DNA of 64,000 nucleotides, from the NCBI RefSeq assembly GCF_030814135.1, contig NZ_JAUSUQ010000006.1, positions 62,001 through 126,000 of the forward strand. Reading direction: 5' to 3'. Below the pieces are notes generated by a model, which ran no database searches, was not told the DNA's origin, and saw only the letters and a program-made list of their open reading frames with translations. Both the position numbers and the translations under genes were made by a program. Each line of letters begins with the position of its first letter. Positions within the stretch are counted from its first letter, which is position 1. Origin of the DNA: Caldalkalibacillus uzonensis (lineage in GTDB: Bacteria > Bacillota > Bacilli > Caldalkalibacillales > Caldalkalibacillaceae). Shown here in pieces: positions 51,166 to 61,617 of the stretch.

Positions 51166-52284
51166 ATGATTATTGGTGTGCCCAAAGAGATCAAAAACAA
51201 TGAGAACCGCGTGGCCTTGTCCCCCGCAGGTGTCCAAGCGCTGGTCAAAGCGGGCCATCGCGTCATGATGGAAAATAATGCAGGTCTGGGGAGCGGTTTT
51301 ACCAATGAGCACTATGAAGAAGCTGGTGCTGAAATTGTACATACAGCTCAAGATGTATGGGGCATGGCAGACATGGTCATGAAGGTGAAGGAACCACTTC
51401 CTGAAGAGTACGCCTTTTTCCGTCCCGGCCTGGTGTTGTTTACTTACTTGCACTTGGCAGCAGAAGAGACCTTGACCAAAGCATTGTTGGAAAAGAGAGT
51501 GACGGCCATTGCTTACGAAACCATTCAGTTGGCTGATCGCTCACTGCCTCTTTTAACCCCTATGTCAGAAGTGGCGGGACGGATGTCGGTACAGGTCGGC
51601 ATTCAATTCCTGGAGAAGCCAAAAGGGGGAAAAGGGATCCTGGTCGGCGGCGTTCCCGGGGTCAGTCCGGGCCGGGTGGTGATTATCGGCGGCGGGGTTG
51701 TTGGAACCAACGCAGCAAAGATGGCGATGGGGTTGGGTGCGCAAGTGACCATTCTGGATATTAACCCAGAGCGCTTACGGGAGTTGGATGATTTGTACGG
51801 CGGACGGCTGCAGACCCTGATGTCCAACAGCTACAATATTGAAACGGCTGTGAAACAAGCGGACCTGGTCATTGGTGCCGTTTTGATTCCGGGAGCTAGA
51901 GCCCCCAAGCTGGTCACGGAGGACATGGTTAAACAGATGAGTCCCGGTTCGGTGATTGTAGATGTGGCCATAGATCAAGGTGGATCGATCGAAACGATTG
52001 ACCGGGTCACCACCCACAGCGATCCGACTTATGTCAAACATGGGGTGGTTCACTATGCTGTGGCCAATATGCCCGGGGCGGTGCCCAGAACGTCCACAAT
52101 CGCCCTGACCAATGTGACAGTGCCCTATGCACTGAAAATCGCCAGCCTGGGACCTGGAGCGGCGATTAAACAGGACCCTGCTTTGGCTTTAGGTGTTAAC
52201 GCGGTTAATGGCGCCTTGACGTATCAAGCAGTGGCTGAAGCACACCAGCTGCCGTATACGCCTTTGGATAAAGCGATAGGTTGA
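51166..52284 (+). CDS. ald: Alanine dehydrogenase
   Basis: 372 residues from ATG 51166 (GGGAGG upstream). NAD-dependent oxidative deamination of L-alanine to pyruvate. Signature [20 protein letters not shown] at residues 3-22; NAD-binding [19 protein letters not shown] near 168; [20 protein letters not shown] near 269. Important in spore outgrowth and alanine catabolism in Bacillus. Confidence 0.96.
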   Translation: MIIGVPKEIKNNENRVALSPAGVQALVKAGHRVMMENNAGLGSGFTNEHYEEAGAEIVHTAQDVWGMADMVMKVKEPLPEEYAFFRPGLVLFTYLHLAAEETLTKALLEKRVTAIAYETIQLADRSLPLLTPMSEVAGRMSVQVGIQFLEKPKGGKGILVGGVPGVSPGRVVIIGGGVVGTNAAKMAMGLGAQVTILDINPERLRELDDLYGGRLQTLMSNSYNIETAVKQADLVIGAVLIPGARAPKLVTEDMVKQMSPGSVIVDVAIDQGGSIETIDRVTTHSDPTYVKHGVVHYAVANMPGAVPRTSTIALTNVTVPYALKIASLGPGAAIKQDPALALGVNAVNGALTYQAVAEAHQLPYTPLDKAIG

Positions 52285-52298
52285 GACCTTGGCACTTT

Positions 52299-52335
52299 TG
52301 AAGGGGTCACATCCTGTATGGCCCTTTCTTTTTTG
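52299..52335 (+). terminator. Possible terminator after ald
   Basis: Short AAGGG / CCCTT stem followed by TTTCTTTTTT. Weak stem. Confidence 0.45.
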
Positions 52336-52395
52336 TGTACAGAATGTATGAAAGGAGAACTTGGTGGCATACCTTCTAATAGAGGAGGGATGTCC

Positions 52396-52635
52396 ATGCG
52401 GGAATCCTATATGCGCTTGGTGGATGTGATCAAGATTATGGCGGTTTTTGCTGCTTTGACCCTTTTTTTTTATGTGATCATCGTCTGGGTGGCCGATGCC
52501 CTGGAGCAGCACAGTGAGGAGGAGAGACCCAAGGGACGGGCGGTGAAGGTTTTTGACCCTCAGCGGGAAGAATCGATGCAATCTTTTCATGACGTGAAAC
52601 AGCGTTTGATGTTTTTCTATTGGTTTGGTGAATAG
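52396..52635 (+). CDS. yqzK: YqzK (DUF4227) membrane protein
   Basis: 79 residues from ATG 52396 (GAGGAGGG upstream at good spacing; ATG 52390 is too close). One membrane helix near residues 14-34, charged remainder. Conserved between fur and xerD in Bacillus. Function unknown. Confidence 0.82.
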   Translation: MRESYMRLVDVIKIMAVFAALTLFFYVIIVWVADALEQHSEEERPKGRAVKVFDPQREESMQSFHDVKQRLMFFYWFGE

Positions 52636-52709
52636 GAGCAGGAATATGCTCGTTTGTGTCGAAGCATATCTAAGCGAGGTTAGGCAGGAAATATAAAGGA
52701 GCAGGGTCA

Positions 52710-53597
52710 ATGAAAGAGGAATTGGATGCTTTTTTACACTATTTGCTTGTTGAAAAAGGATTATCCGCCAACACTATCGACTCTTACCGCCGGGATTTGA
52801 CACGTTTTCTCTCTTCTTTGACCAAACAAAGCTGCCTCACCCCCGGCGACGTCAAGCGGGAGCATATTTTATCCTTTTTGCTGGAGTTGCGTAAGGAAGG
52901 CAAGGCCGATGCCACTATTAACCGCCATCTCTCAGCGATCCGTACTTTTTTCCGCTTTTTAATTCACGATGAAAAATGCGCCTACGACCCTTCCGCCCAC
53001 ATTGAAACGCCCAAAATGGAAAAAAAATTGCCCCAGGTTCTGTCTGTCAGTGAAGTGGAGCGCTTGTTACAGGCACCTTCATCTTCGACGCCTTTCGGGC
53101 AGCGTGACCAAGCCATGCTGGAAGTGCTTTATGCCACAGGCATCCGGGTCAGTGAGTTGATCTCCCTGCGCCTGGACGATGTCCATTTGCAAATGGGGTT
53201 TATTAAGTGTATGGGCAAGGGATCCAAAGAAAGAATTATCCCCTTGGGACAAGAGGCAGTAAATGCCTTAGCCCATTATATTAATAACGGGCGACGCAAA
53301 CTGGATAAGAGCAAGCGGGAAAAGGTTCTGTTCCTTAATCATCACGGTAAGCCGCTCTCAAGACAGGGGTTTTGGAAAATCATTAAAAAATATGCTGCCC
53401 AGGCCGGCATTAAGAAAGAAATTACCCCTCATACGTTGCGACACTCTTTTGCCACCCATCTTTTGGAGAACGGAGCTGATCTTAGGGCTGTTCAGGAAAT
53501 GCTGGGCCATGCGGATATCTCCACCACCCAAATTTATACACATGTCACTAAAGTGCGCCTGAAAGATGTTTATTCCCAAGCCCATCCCCGTGCTTAA
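52710..53597 (+). CDS. xerD: Site-specific tyrosine recombinase XerD
   Basis: 295 residues. N-terminal SAM-like core-binding domain, then the catalytic domain with R146 (TGIRVSEL), K170, H241 and R244 ([10 protein letters not shown]), H267 (LGHAD) and nucleophile Y276. Resolves chromosome dimers at dif with XerC. The yqzK-xerD-deoB order identifies it as XerD (RipX) rather than a phage integrase. Confidence 0.95.
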   Translation: MKEELDAFLHYLLVEKGLSANTIDSYRRDLTRFLSSLTKQSCLTPGDVKREHILSFLLELRKEGKADATINRHLSAIRTFFRFLIHDEKCAYDPSAHIETPKMEKKLPQVLSVSEVERLLQAPSSSTPFGQRDQAMLEVLYATGIRVSELISLRLDDVHLQMGFIKCMGKGSKERIIPLGQEAVNALAHYINNGRRKLDKSKREKVLFLNHHGKPLSRQGFWKIIKKYAAQAGIKKEITPHTLRHSFATHLLENGADLRAVQEMLGHADISTTQIYTHVTKVRLKDVYSQAHPRA

Positions 53598-53643
53598 GGA
53601 CGGCAGAAACAGGAAGCTAATTGTGTACAGAGGAGGCAGCAAC

Positions 53644-54843
53644 GTGAACGCATACCGACGGATCTTTTTGATTGTCTTGGACAGTGTAGGAATCGGAGCC
53701 ATGCCTGATGCAGAGCAGTTTGGCGATGAAGGAGCCCACACCCTGGGTCATATTGCTGAGCATCTGGGAGGCTTACATATGCCTAATATGCAAAAATTGG
53801 GTCTGGGGAATATAGAGCCGGTCAAAGGTATTCCTGCAGCCAGCCAGCCCTTGGCTGCCTATGGCCGCATGCAGGAAGCATCTGCGGGCAAAGATACCAT
53901 GACCGGCCATTGGGAAATAATGGGGCTCCGGGTTGATGTCCCTTTCCGTACCTTTACCGAAACCGGATTCCCTGCGGAACTGATCAGTGAATTTGAGCAA
54001 CGGGTTGGACGCAAGGTGATTGGCAACAAAGCGGCCTCAGGAACAGAAATTATTAAAGAGTTGGGCGAAGAGCATATGCGTACAGGTCACTTAATTGTGT
54101 ACACCTCGGCGGATAGTGTTTTCCAGATTGCGGCCCATGAAGAAGTTGTGCCGTTAGAGGAATTGTACCGGATTTGTGAGGTGGCCCGGGAATTGACCAA
54201 GGATGAGCCGTATATGCTGGGCCGTGTCATTGCCCGTCCGTTTACCGGGCAGCCGGGCCAGTTTGAGCGGACGGCTAACCGGCGGGACTACGCCTTGAAA
54301 CCGTTTGGTCCCACCGTAATGAACTTTTTGCAAGAGGCAGGATATGATGTGATTGCCCTGGGCAAAATCAGTGATATTTATGACAATGAGGGTGTCACCA
54401 AAGCGATTAAGACCAAATCCAACATGGATGGTCTGGATAAGTTAGTGGCCAGCCAGGCTGAGGATTTCCATGGTCTGAGCTTTCTTAACCTCGTTGATTT
54501 TGATGCGGTGTATGGTCATCGCCGTGATCCTGAAGGCTACGGCCAAGCCTTGGAAGCCTTTGATGCACGTCTGCCAGAAGTCTTGGAGAGACTGAAGGAA
54601 AGTGATCTGTTAATGATTACTGCGGATCATGGTAATGATCCCACCCATCACGGCACAGACCATACCAGGGAATATGTCCCCTTGTTATGCTACTCTCCTT
54701 CATTTAAGCGGGGACTTGATCTTGGTCTGCGGAAGACCTTTAGTGATGTGGGGGCCACTATTGCCGATAACTTCGGGGTCCGCCAGCCGCAGCACGGCAG
54801 CAGTTTCTTAACCGATTTACATTCGATCAGGAGGGAGACATAA
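53644..54843 (+). CDS. deoB: Phosphopentomutase DeoB
   Basis: 399 residues from GTG 53644 (AGGAGGC upstream). Interconverts ribose-1- and ribose-5-phosphate. Metal site [13 protein letters not shown] near residue 9; phosphorylated Thr in [10 protein letters not shown] near 85; [19 protein letters not shown] near 325. Starts the nucleoside salvage operon deoB-punA-pnp2-pdp. Confidence 0.96.
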   Translation: MNAYRRIFLIVLDSVGIGAMPDAEQFGDEGAHTLGHIAEHLGGLHMPNMQKLGLGNIEPVKGIPAASQPLAAYGRMQEASAGKDTMTGHWEIMGLRVDVPFRTFTETGFPAELISEFEQRVGRKVIGNKAASGTEIIKELGEEHMRTGHLIVYTSADSVFQIAAHEEVVPLEELYRICEVARELTKDEPYMLGRVIARPFTGQPGQFERTANRRDYALKPFGPTVMNFLQEAGYDVIALGKISDIYDNEGVTKAIKTKSNMDGLDKLVASQAEDFHGLSFLNLVDFDAVYGHRRDPEGYGQALEAFDARLPEVLERLKESDLLMITADHGNDPTHHGTDHTREYVPLLCYSPSFKRGLDLGLRKTFSDVGATIADNFGVRQPQHGSSFLTDLHSIRRET

Positions 54844-55656
54844 ATGCGGGAAACTTATGCACAAGCTGTTGATTATCTGCAGGAGAAACTGAACATTAAG
54901 CCTGAGATCGGCCTGATCTTGGGCTCTGGTCTGGGCGTATTAGCCGCTGAAATTGAAAATCCGGTCAAAATTCCCTACAGCGAGATTCCTGGTTTTCCGG
55001 AATCGACAGTGGCTGGTCATGCCGGGCAGTTGGTGGCCGGTAAGTTGGAGGGGCGCCCGGTGCTGGCTATGCAAGGCCGCTTCCATTATTATGAGGGATA
55101 CGACTTGCAACTGGTTACCTTACCGGTACGGGTGATGAAGAAGCTGGGTGTTGCCAAACTGGTTGTGACCAATGCAGCGGGAGGCATTAACCCCGATTTT
55201 TCACCTGGGGATTTGATGCTAATTGAGAGTCATATTAATTTCACGTTCCAAAATCCATTAATCGGACCCAACGATGATGAGCTGGGTCCCCGCTTTCCGG
55301 ATATGTCCCAGGCTTATACTCCCCTTTTGCGCGAGAAGGCTGAAAAGGTAGCTGCCGAACTGGGTATTCCGCTGCAAAAGGGTGTATATGTGGGTGTGAC
55401 AGGTCCCAGCTATGAAACGCCGGCTGAAATCCGTATGTTCCGCAAACTGGGGGCCGATGCAGTGGGCATGTCTACCGTACCGGAAGTGATTGTGGCCGCC
55501 CACAGCGGCTTAGAGGTGCTGGGCATTTCCTGCATTTCCAATATGGCTGCAGGTATCCTGGATCAACCTTTGTCCCATGAAGAAGTGATGGAGACAGCTG
55601 AACGTGTCAAGGAAACATTTTTAACCTTGGTCAAAGGCATCGTCAAACAACTTTAG
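54844..55656 (+). CDS. punA: Purine nucleoside phosphorylase, 6-oxopurine type
   Basis: 270 residues, trimeric PNP family. [11 protein letters not shown] near 24, [11 protein letters not shown] near 54, phosphate-site [10 protein letters not shown] near 77, VTNAAGG near 108. The base-recognition residues are E191 (GPSYETPAE) and N233 (ISNMAAG), equal to Glu201 and Asn243 of human PNP, which select guanine and hypoxanthine. ATG follows the deoB stop by one base. Confidence 0.94.
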   Translation: MRETYAQAVDYLQEKLNIKPEIGLILGSGLGVLAAEIENPVKIPYSEIPGFPESTVAGHAGQLVAGKLEGRPVLAMQGRFHYYEGYDLQLVTLPVRVMKKLGVAKLVVTNAAGGINPDFSPGDLMLIESHINFTFQNPLIGPNDDELGPRFPDMSQAYTPLLREKAEKVAAELGIPLQKGVYVGVTGPSYETPAEIRMFRKLGADAVGMSTVPEVIVAAHSGLEVLGISCISNMAAGILDQPLSHEEVMETAERVKETFLTLVKGIVKQL

Positions 55657-55692
55657 TCTATGATTTTTTAGTTCAATGGTGGAGGGATCAAC

Positions 55693-56520
55693 ATGGAACG
55701 CTTGGTAAAAATAAGGGAAGCCGTTCAATATATCAAAAATAAGTGTGACCTGAGTCCGGAGATCGGTTTGATCCTGGGTTCCGGTTTGGGAGATTTGGCT
55801 GAGGAAATTGAACAGGCCGTACATATTGATTATGGGGATATTCCTCACTTTCCTGTTTCCACGGTGGCTGGCCATGCCGGCCGTTTAGTGCTTGGCCAAC
55901 TGCGGGGCAAAGCGGTGGTGGCCATGCAGGGGCGCTTTCACTACTATGAAGGGTATACCATGCAGGAAGTCGTCTTTCCTGTCTATGTCATGAAGCAGCT
56001 TGGGGTAAAATTGCTGGTGGTGACCAACGCCTGTGGTGGCATGAACCGGGCTTTTTCTCCCGGTGACCTGATGATTATTACCGACCACATTAATTTTACA
56101 GGGAATAACCCGCTGATCGGTCCCAATCACGAAGAGCTGGGTCCCCGCTTTCCTGATATGTCCCAAGCGTACACCCCTGAACTGGTGGCATTTGTGGAGG
56201 AGACAGCCCGCAAACTGGGCATTAAGGTGCAAAAAGGTGTCTATGCCGGGATTAGCGGACCCAACTACATGACACCGGCCGAACTGACCATGCTGGCCAA
56301 CTTGGGTGGTGATGCGGTGGGCATGTCCACCGTGCCGGAAGTGATTGCGGCCAGCCACACCGGCCTGAAGGTGATTGGTATTTCCTGTGTTACTGATATG
56401 GCCATCGGCAGTGAGCTGGAACCGCTCACCCATGAGCAAGTGGTGGAAGTGGCTAATCAGACTAAACCGAAGTTTATTTCGCTGGTTAAAGAGATTGTAG
56501 GTAAGGTGAATCTGTCATGA
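55693..56520 (+). CDS. Second purine nucleoside phosphorylase paralogue, altered base site
   Basis: 275 residues, same fold and motifs as the preceding gene ([32 protein letters not shown]). At the two base-recognition positions it has M193 (GPNYMTPAE) for Glu and D235 (VTDMAIG) for Asn. The human MTA phosphorylase also has Asp at the second position, so a preference for 6-aminopurines (adenosine or methylthioadenosine) is inferred. GGAGGGATC precedes ATG 55693. Its stop overlaps pdp. Confidence 0.92.
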   Translation: MERLVKIREAVQYIKNKCDLSPEIGLILGSGLGDLAEEIEQAVHIDYGDIPHFPVSTVAGHAGRLVLGQLRGKAVVAMQGRFHYYEGYTMQEVVFPVYVMKQLGVKLLVVTNACGGMNRAFSPGDLMIITDHINFTGNNPLIGPNHEELGPRFPDMSQAYTPELVAFVEETARKLGIKVQKGVYAGISGPNYMTPAELTMLANLGGDAVGMSTVPEVIAASHTGLKVIGISCVTDMAIGSELEPLTHEQVVEVANQTKPKFISLVKEIVGKVNLS

Positions 56521-57818
56521 GAATGGTGGACCTCATTCAAAAAAAGCGAGATGGTCACGCTTTAAGTGAAGCTGAGATTAATTTTATCATTGAAGGCTAT
56601 ACACAAGGCACCATTCCTGATTATCAGCTGTCGGCCCTGGCCATGGCCATCTATTTTCAAGGCATGAACAGTAAAGAGACGTCCCACTTAACCATGGCCA
56701 TGGTCAAGTCAGGTGATACGATTGATTTATCTCCCATTAAGGGAATCAAAGTGGATAAACATTCCACCGGCGGGGTGGGGGACAAAACAAGCTTGATCGT
56801 AGCTCCGCTGGTGGCTACGGTGGGGGTGCCGGTGGCCAAAATGTCCGGCCGGGGATTGGGTCACACCGGAGGCACCATTGACAAACTGGAGTCCATCGAT
56901 GGATTTCGAACGGAACTCTCTGCTGAAGAGTTTATCCGCAATGTGAACGAGATTAAATTGGCTTTGGTGGGGCAAAGCGGCAACCTGGCTCCCGCGGACA
57001 AAAAGTTATATGCCCTCCGGGATGTAACAGCTACAGTCAACTCCATTCCCCTTATCGCCAGCTCCATCATGAGTAAAAAGCTTGCCTCTGGCGCGGATGC
57101 CATTGTCTTGGATGTCAAAACAGGCTCAGGGGCCTTCATGAAAGATTTAGAAGATGCCAGAGCCTTGGCCAAAGCCATGGTCTCCATTGGCAAAGAACTG
57201 AAGCGCCAAACGATCGCCCTGATTACAGACATGAATCAGCCTCTCGGCTATGAGGTGGGCAATGCCAACGAAGTGCGTGAAGCGATTGAAGTGTTAAGAG
57301 GGGAAGGAGAAGCAGGGTTAACCACCTTGTGTTTAACCATTGCCGCTCATATGACTGTGGCTGGAAAAATATATCCAAACTTTGACAGTGCTTATGCTGA
57401 ACTGGACAAGGTACTGAGATCCGGCCAGGCCTTGGAAACGTTCAAGCGCTTTGTTGAGGCTCAAGGGGGCAATCCTGATCAGATCGATCATCCGGAAAGA
57501 TTACCCCAGTCAACCTATCATCTTGAATTAGAGGCAGAAGAAGACGGGTTTATCAGCAAGATTGATGCGGAGGCCGTCGGGGTTGCCGCCATGCTGTTGG
57601 GGGCTGGGCGGACCACCAAAGATGACACCATTGATCATGCAGTGGGCATCACCTTGCGCAAAAAAGTAGGTGACCCTGTTCAAAAGGGTGAAGTGTTGGC
57701 TGTTTTGCACAGTAATGATGAAGAGCCGACAGGAAGCCTGGAACGCTTGAAGCGGGCCATTTCCATCGGCCAAGAAAAAGTGAACAAGCTGCCGCTGATT
57801 TACGATGTCATCCACTAG
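56517..57818 (+). CDS. pdp: Pyrimidine-nucleoside phosphorylase Pdp
   Basis: 433 residues. [21 protein letters not shown] start, [20 protein letters not shown] near 81 (phosphate site), [20 protein letters not shown] near 108 and [20 protein letters not shown] near 182. C-terminal domain with [18 protein letters not shown]. Splits uridine, thymidine or deoxyuridine. ATGA overlap with the preceding phosphorylase gene. Confidence 0.95.
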   Translation: MRMVDLIQKKRDGHALSEAEINFIIEGYTQGTIPDYQLSALAMAIYFQGMNSKETSHLTMAMVKSGDTIDLSPIKGIKVDKHSTGGVGDKTSLIVAPLVATVGVPVAKMSGRGLGHTGGTIDKLESIDGFRTELSAEEFIRNVNEIKLALVGQSGNLAPADKKLYALRDVTATVNSIPLIASSIMSKKLASGADAIVLDVKTGSGAFMKDLEDARALAKAMVSIGKELKRQTIALITDMNQPLGYEVGNANEVREAIEVLRGEGEAGLTTLCLTIAAHMTVAGKIYPNFDSAYAELDKVLRSGQALETFKRFVEAQGGNPDQIDHPERLPQSTYHLELEAEEDGFISKIDAEAVGVAAMLLGAGRTTKDDTIDHAVGITLRKKVGDPVQKGEVLAVLHSNDEEPTGSLERLKRAISIGQEKVNKLPLIYDVIH

Positions 57819-57831
57819 ACATCAGGCAAAA

Positions 57832-57872
57832 GCCAGGCCGGCCTGCAACCAGGTGCAGCCTGGCCTTTTTTA
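57832..57872 (+). terminator. Terminator of the nucleoside operon
   Basis: GCCAGGC / GCCTGGC (57832-57838 with 57858-57864) and a T-run. Confidence 0.75.
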
Positions 57873-57893
57873 TTTTCCGAAGAGGAATATCTT

Positions 57894-57924
57894 GCTAAAG
57901 TTTTGGCGACAATGGGGAATAAAA
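57894..57924 (+). promoter_or_regulatory. Candidate SigF/SigG promoter of dacF
   Basis: GCTAA (57894-57898), 16-bp spacer, GGGAATAAAA (57915-57924). One mismatch in each element to the SigF consensus GYWTA / GGNRANANTW. Start codon 57940 is close. Confidence 0.5.
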
Positions 57925-57939
57925 GAATGGAGGGAGTTT

Positions 57940-59118
57940 ATGAAAGGAAAGGTTGCACTCACACTTGTTTGCCTACTACTTGTGCACTGTTTGGTTTTCA
58001 ACGATGCTCTTATAGCCTCGGCTGAAGAGAGCAATGTGGATTTGGCACCTGAGGCAAAATCGGCCATTCTCATGGATATGGATACAGGAACTGTCATCTA
58101 TGAAAAGGATGCCGACTTGCGTTTGCCTCCTGCCAGTATCACCAAAATCATGACCATGCTCCTGGTAATGGAAGCAATTGAGTCTGGAGAGCTGAACTGG
58201 TCCGATAAAGTGAGAACCAGCGAACGGGCTGCATCAATGGGTGGCTCCCAGATTTTTCTGGAAGCAGGGGAGGAAATGACCGTTGAAGACCTGATGAAGG
58301 GTATTGCCATTGCTTCAGGCAATGATGCTACTGTGGCCATTGCCGAACATATTGCCGGAACCGAAGAAAATTTTGTGCGCATGATGAATGAGAAAGCAAA
58401 ACAATTGGGCTTGGAGAACACCCATTTTGCCAACACAAACGGCCTTCCGGCAGATCATCATTATACTTCAGCCAGGGATATCGCCATTATGTCCAGGGCC
58501 TTATTAAAATATGAGGACATAACCCGCCTGACAAGTTTATATGAAGATTATTTGCGCCAGGATACAGACCGGCCGTTCTGGTTAGTAAACACCAACCGGC
58601 TGGTCAAATTCTACAAGGGCATGGACGGGCTGAAAACAGGTTACACCAGTGAGGCCAAGTACTGCCTGGCTGCTACGGCCAAGCGGGGAGACATGCGCAT
58701 GATTGCCGTTGTAATGGGCACGCCCACCCCAAAAGTGAGAAATAAAAACGTGGTACAAATGCTAGATTATGCCTTTAACCACTACCAGACCCATCCCATC
58801 TATAAAAAAGGAGATATTTTGGATGAAGTTACAGTTGACAAAGGGGCACAGACCAAGATGAAACTGGTTGCTCCGTACCAAATTAGTGTACTAACCAGAA
58901 AAGGTGAATCTGTAGATCAATTCACAACATCGATTCAAAAACCGGAGTTTGTTTCCGCACCTGTAAAGATGGGAGATGTCCTGGGACAGGTTTTGATTGA
59001 GAAAGACGGACGTATTGAAAGCGAAATGGATATTGTGGCCACAGAAGAGATGCCTCGGGCTACTTTCTGGCAATTGCTAAAACGGACAAGTGCTGCTTTG
59101 TTCAGTGTGACCCCCTGA
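57940..59118 (+). CDS. dacF: D-alanyl-D-alanine carboxypeptidase DacF
   Basis: 392 residues from ATG 57940 (GGAGG upstream). Signal peptide to about residue 28 (ASA-E). Penicillin-binding motifs: S66-I-T-K69, S126-G-N128 and K232-T-G. Then the PBP5 C-terminal domain and an amphipathic C-terminal helix for membrane attachment. Precedes spoIIA as in Bacillus, where it is read in the forespore. Confidence 0.95.
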   Translation: MKGKVALTLVCLLLVHCLVFNDALIASAEESNVDLAPEAKSAILMDMDTGTVIYEKDADLRLPPASITKIMTMLLVMEAIESGELNWSDKVRTSERAASMGGSQIFLEAGEEMTVEDLMKGIAIASGNDATVAIAEHIAGTEENFVRMMNEKAKQLGLENTHFANTNGLPADHHYTSARDIAIMSRALLKYEDITRLTSLYEDYLRQDTDRPFWLVNTNRLVKFYKGMDGLKTGYTSEAKYCLAATAKRGDMRMIAVVMGTPTPKVRNKNVVQMLDYAFNHYQTHPIYKKGDILDEVTVDKGAQTKMKLVAPYQISVLTRKGESVDQFTTSIQKPEFVSAPVKMGDVLGQVLIEKDGRIESEMDIVATEEMPRATFWQLLKRTSAALFSVTP

Positions 59119-59194
59119 CAGACCACCTCTGTCTATTCGACAAACGGTGGAAAAGACGCAAGAATGCTCGACTTTTTTCTAGTTTTGTCACCTG

Positions 59195-59222
59195 GAAGGA
59201 AAACCTTCTCCTTGTGTAGAAA
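59195..59222 (+). promoter_or_regulatory. Candidate SigH promoter of spoIIA
   Basis: GAAGGAAAA (59195-59203) fits RNAGGAWWW fully; 12-bp spacer; GTAGAAA (59216-59222) fits RNNGAAT at 6 of 7. spoIIA is SigH- and Spo0A-controlled in Bacillus subtilis. Confidence 0.65.
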
Positions 59223-59268
59223 ACAATCTATGAACGAACCACACCTTAAATAAGGAGGAGAAGAGCAG

Positions 59269-59619
59269 GTGGCCTTACACGTCGAGTTAAGCACCAAAGA
59301 AGATGTGTTGATTATCCGCCTGGCCGGTGAGCTGGATCATCATACGGCCGAACAACTGCGCAGGAAAGCGGAACAAAAACTGAGCGAAGAAAACATCAAC
59401 CATATTCTCTTGAACTTGGCTGATCTGACCTTTATGGACAGTTCCGGTCTGGGGGTTATCCTGGGACGATATAAGCAAATTTCCCAACAAGGTGGTCAAA
59501 TGATTGTTTGTGCCATTTCCCCAACCATCTATCGTCTGTTCGAGTTGTCGGGGATGTTCAAAATCCTAAAGTTTGTTGACTCGGAAGAGCAGGCTCTAGA
59601 AACGTTGGGGGTGGCATAA
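59269..59619 (+). CDS. spoIIAA: Anti-sigma F factor antagonist SpoIIAA
   Basis: 116 residues, GTG start after AAGGAGGAG. STAS domain with the phosphorylation loop [15 protein letters not shown]58 is the site phosphorylated by SpoIIAB. Adjacent SpoIIAB starts at the next base after the stop. Confidence 0.96.
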   Translation: MALHVELSTKEDVLIIRLAGELDHHTAEQLRRKAEQKLSEENINHILLNLADLTFMDSSGLGVILGRYKQISQQGGQMIVCAISPTIYRLFELSGMFKILKFVDSEEQALETLGVA

Positions 59620-60072
59620 ATGACTTTTCATAATAAAATGGAACTCCGTTTTAAAGCCAAAAGTGAAAACGAAGCGTTTGCCCGGGTGACGGTTGCTTCG
59701 TTTGTCTCTCAGTTGGATCCCGATCTGGAACAACTAACTGAAATTAAAACAGTGGTTTCAGAGGCTGTGACCAATGCCATTATTCATGGCTACGAGGAGA
59801 ATGAGGAAGGCTGGGTCTTTCTTTCTGCCGAAATCAACGATAATGAAGTCACCATCATCATCAGGGACGAAGGGCAAGGGATTAAGGACATCGAACAAGC
59901 CAGACAGCCGTTGTTTACCACCAAGCCGGAAATGGAACGGTCGGGGATGGGCTTTACCATTATGGAGAACTTTATGGATCACGTGGAAGTCACCAGTGAA
60001 GAGGGAAAAGGGACAACGGTCAAACTGGTCAAAAAATTGATCACCAACCCGAACCAAGCCTTATGTAATTAA
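59620..60072 (+). CDS. spoIIAB: Anti-sigma F factor SpoIIAB
   Basis: 150 residues. GHKL kinase: N box [17 protein letters not shown] near residue 46, G1 [10 protein letters not shown] near 83, G2 [11 protein letters not shown] near 107. Binds and inhibits sigma F and phosphorylates SpoIIAA. Confidence 0.97.
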   Translation: MTFHNKMELRFKAKSENEAFARVTVASFVSQLDPDLEQLTEIKTVVSEAVTNAIIHGYEENEEGWVFLSAEINDNEVTIIIRDEGQGIKDIEQARQPLFTTKPEMERSGMGFTIMENFMDHVEVTSEEGKGTTVKLVKKLITNPNQALCN

Positions 60073-60083
60073 GGAGAATGCCT

Positions 60084-60845
60084 ATGGATTTGGATGTGAA
60101 ACAGTGGAACCGTTCACAAGAATATTTGGATGATGAGCAAATCAGAGCACTGATACACCAAAGCCAACAGGGTGATACAGAAGCCAGAGACTGTCTGGTT
60201 CAAAGTAACACCCGATTGGTTTGGTCCGTTGTCCAACGCTTTTTAAATCGCGGTTATGAAGCTGAGGACTTGTTTCAAATCGGGTGTATCGGCTTGCTCA
60301 AATCCATTGATAAATTTGATTTAAGTTACGATGTCAAATTCTCCACCTATGCGGTGCCGATGATTATTGGGGAGATTCAACGCTTCCTAAGGGATGACGG
60401 TTCTGTGAAGGTGAGCCGTTCATTAAAGGAGACGGCTAACCGGATCCGGCGCAAAAAAGATGAATTAACCAAGGAGCTTGGCCGCCAGCCACGAGTCAGT
60501 GAAATTGCTGAGGCTTTAGACATTTCACCGGAAGAAGTGGTCTTTGCTCAGGAAGCGATGAGAGAGCCAGCCTCTATCCATGAAACGGTTTATGAAAATG
60601 ATGGAGATCCAATTACGTTGATGGATCAGATATCCGATGACAATGATCAAAAGTGGTTTGACCAGTTGGCCCTGAAGGAAGCCATGACGACGCTGTCGGA
60701 ACGGGAGAGACTGATTGTTTACCTGCGCTATTACAAGGACCAGACCCAGTCCGAAGTGGCTGAACGCCTGGGAATCTCCCAGGTGCAAGTGTCACGGCTG
60801 GAAAAAAAGATTCTCCAGCAGATCAAAGAATATATGAGCGGCTGA
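60084..60845 (+). CDS. sigF: RNA polymerase sigma-F factor
   Basis: 253 residues; ATG 60084 is preferred because AAGGAGA lies 9 bases upstream (ATG 60078 is too close). Region 2 YEAEDLFQIGCIGLLKSIDKFD and FSTYAVPMIIGEIQRFLRDD, region 3 SEIAEALDISPEEV, region 4 SEVAERLGISQVQVSRLEKK. First forespore-specific sigma factor. Confidence 0.97.
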   Translation: MDLDVKQWNRSQEYLDDEQIRALIHQSQQGDTEARDCLVQSNTRLVWSVVQRFLNRGYEAEDLFQIGCIGLLKSIDKFDLSYDVKFSTYAVPMIIGEIQRFLRDDGSVKVSRSLKETANRIRRKKDELTKELGRQPRVSEIAEALDISPEEVVFAQEAMREPASIHETVYENDGDPITLMDQISDDNDQKWFDQLALKEAMTTLSERERLIVYLRYYKDQTQSEVAERLGISQVQVSRLEKKILQQIKEYMSG

Positions 60846-60849
60846 GAAG

Positions 60850-60890
60850 CCCCCTCACTTTCCTGAACTGGAAGAGTGAGGGGGTTTTTT
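60850..60890 (+). terminator. Terminator of spoIIA
   Basis: CCCCCTCACT / AGTGAGGGGG stem with a T-run. Confidence 0.9.
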
Positions 60891-60987
60891 AGGCGATACA
60901 TGTTCCCATCCTGTTGAGAACATACTACTAAAGACCTGTACATTGTTTCACCTTGCAGCACTTGAGCAGAAAAGGGGTGTGTGTTTT

Positions 60988-61617
60988 ATGGCCAGCAATG
61001 AGCGCCTTTACATACGCTTACGCCATCGTGTTCAGGTACAGCCCAAGCAGCACGTCTATTTTGGGGATGTTGCCCAGTATATTGTTGCGCCGGACCTTGA
61101 ACAGAGATTAAGACAGATTCTTATACACACCGTAACCCCGGAGGACAAACATCTCATTGTGATTGATGTGATGAAAGTGATTGAACGTTTGCGGGAGGCC
61201 GTTCCACATCTGGAAGTGGAGATTTTGGGTCCCAACCAAACCATTTTGGAAATCGTCTATCCCCAAAAATCTCCCAAGTTTGTGCTTGTGTTATTTGTCT
61301 GGATCTTACTTTTTATCGGTTCAGGTTTAGCGATCATGAATTTTCACGAAGATGTGAGTATGTTGGCTGTCCATCAGCGTATCTACAAGATGATCACAGG
61401 AATGGAAGAACCACATCCCTTGTGGCTGCAAATTCCCTATTCCCTTGGGATCGGCATTGGCATGATTTTATTTTTTAACCATGTATTCAAAAAGCGGCTC
61501 AATGAAGAGCCAAGTCCACTGGAAGTTGAAATGTTTAATTATCAGCAAAGTCTTGACCAGTATGTTGTCATGCATGAAAACAAGGAGGTTGAAAAGAAAT
61601 TGAATGACAATACTTAA
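60988..61617 (+). CDS. spoVAA: Stage V sporulation protein AA
   Basis: 209 residues from ATG 60988 (GGGGTG upstream). Soluble N-terminal domain (ERLYIRLRHRVQVQPKQHVY) and two membrane helices (near 93-113 and 150-168). Part of the spoVA operon for dipicolinate channel function. Overlaps spoVAB by 14 bases. Confidence 0.92.
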   Translation: MASNERLYIRLRHRVQVQPKQHVYFGDVAQYIVAPDLEQRLRQILIHTVTPEDKHLIVIDVMKVIERLREAVPHLEVEILGPNQTILEIVYPQKSPKFVLVLFVWILLFIGSGLAIMNFHEDVSMLAVHQRIYKMITGMEEPHPLWLQIPYSLGIGIGMILFFNHVFKKRLNEEPSPLEVEMFNYQQSLDQYVVMHENKEVEKKLNDNT

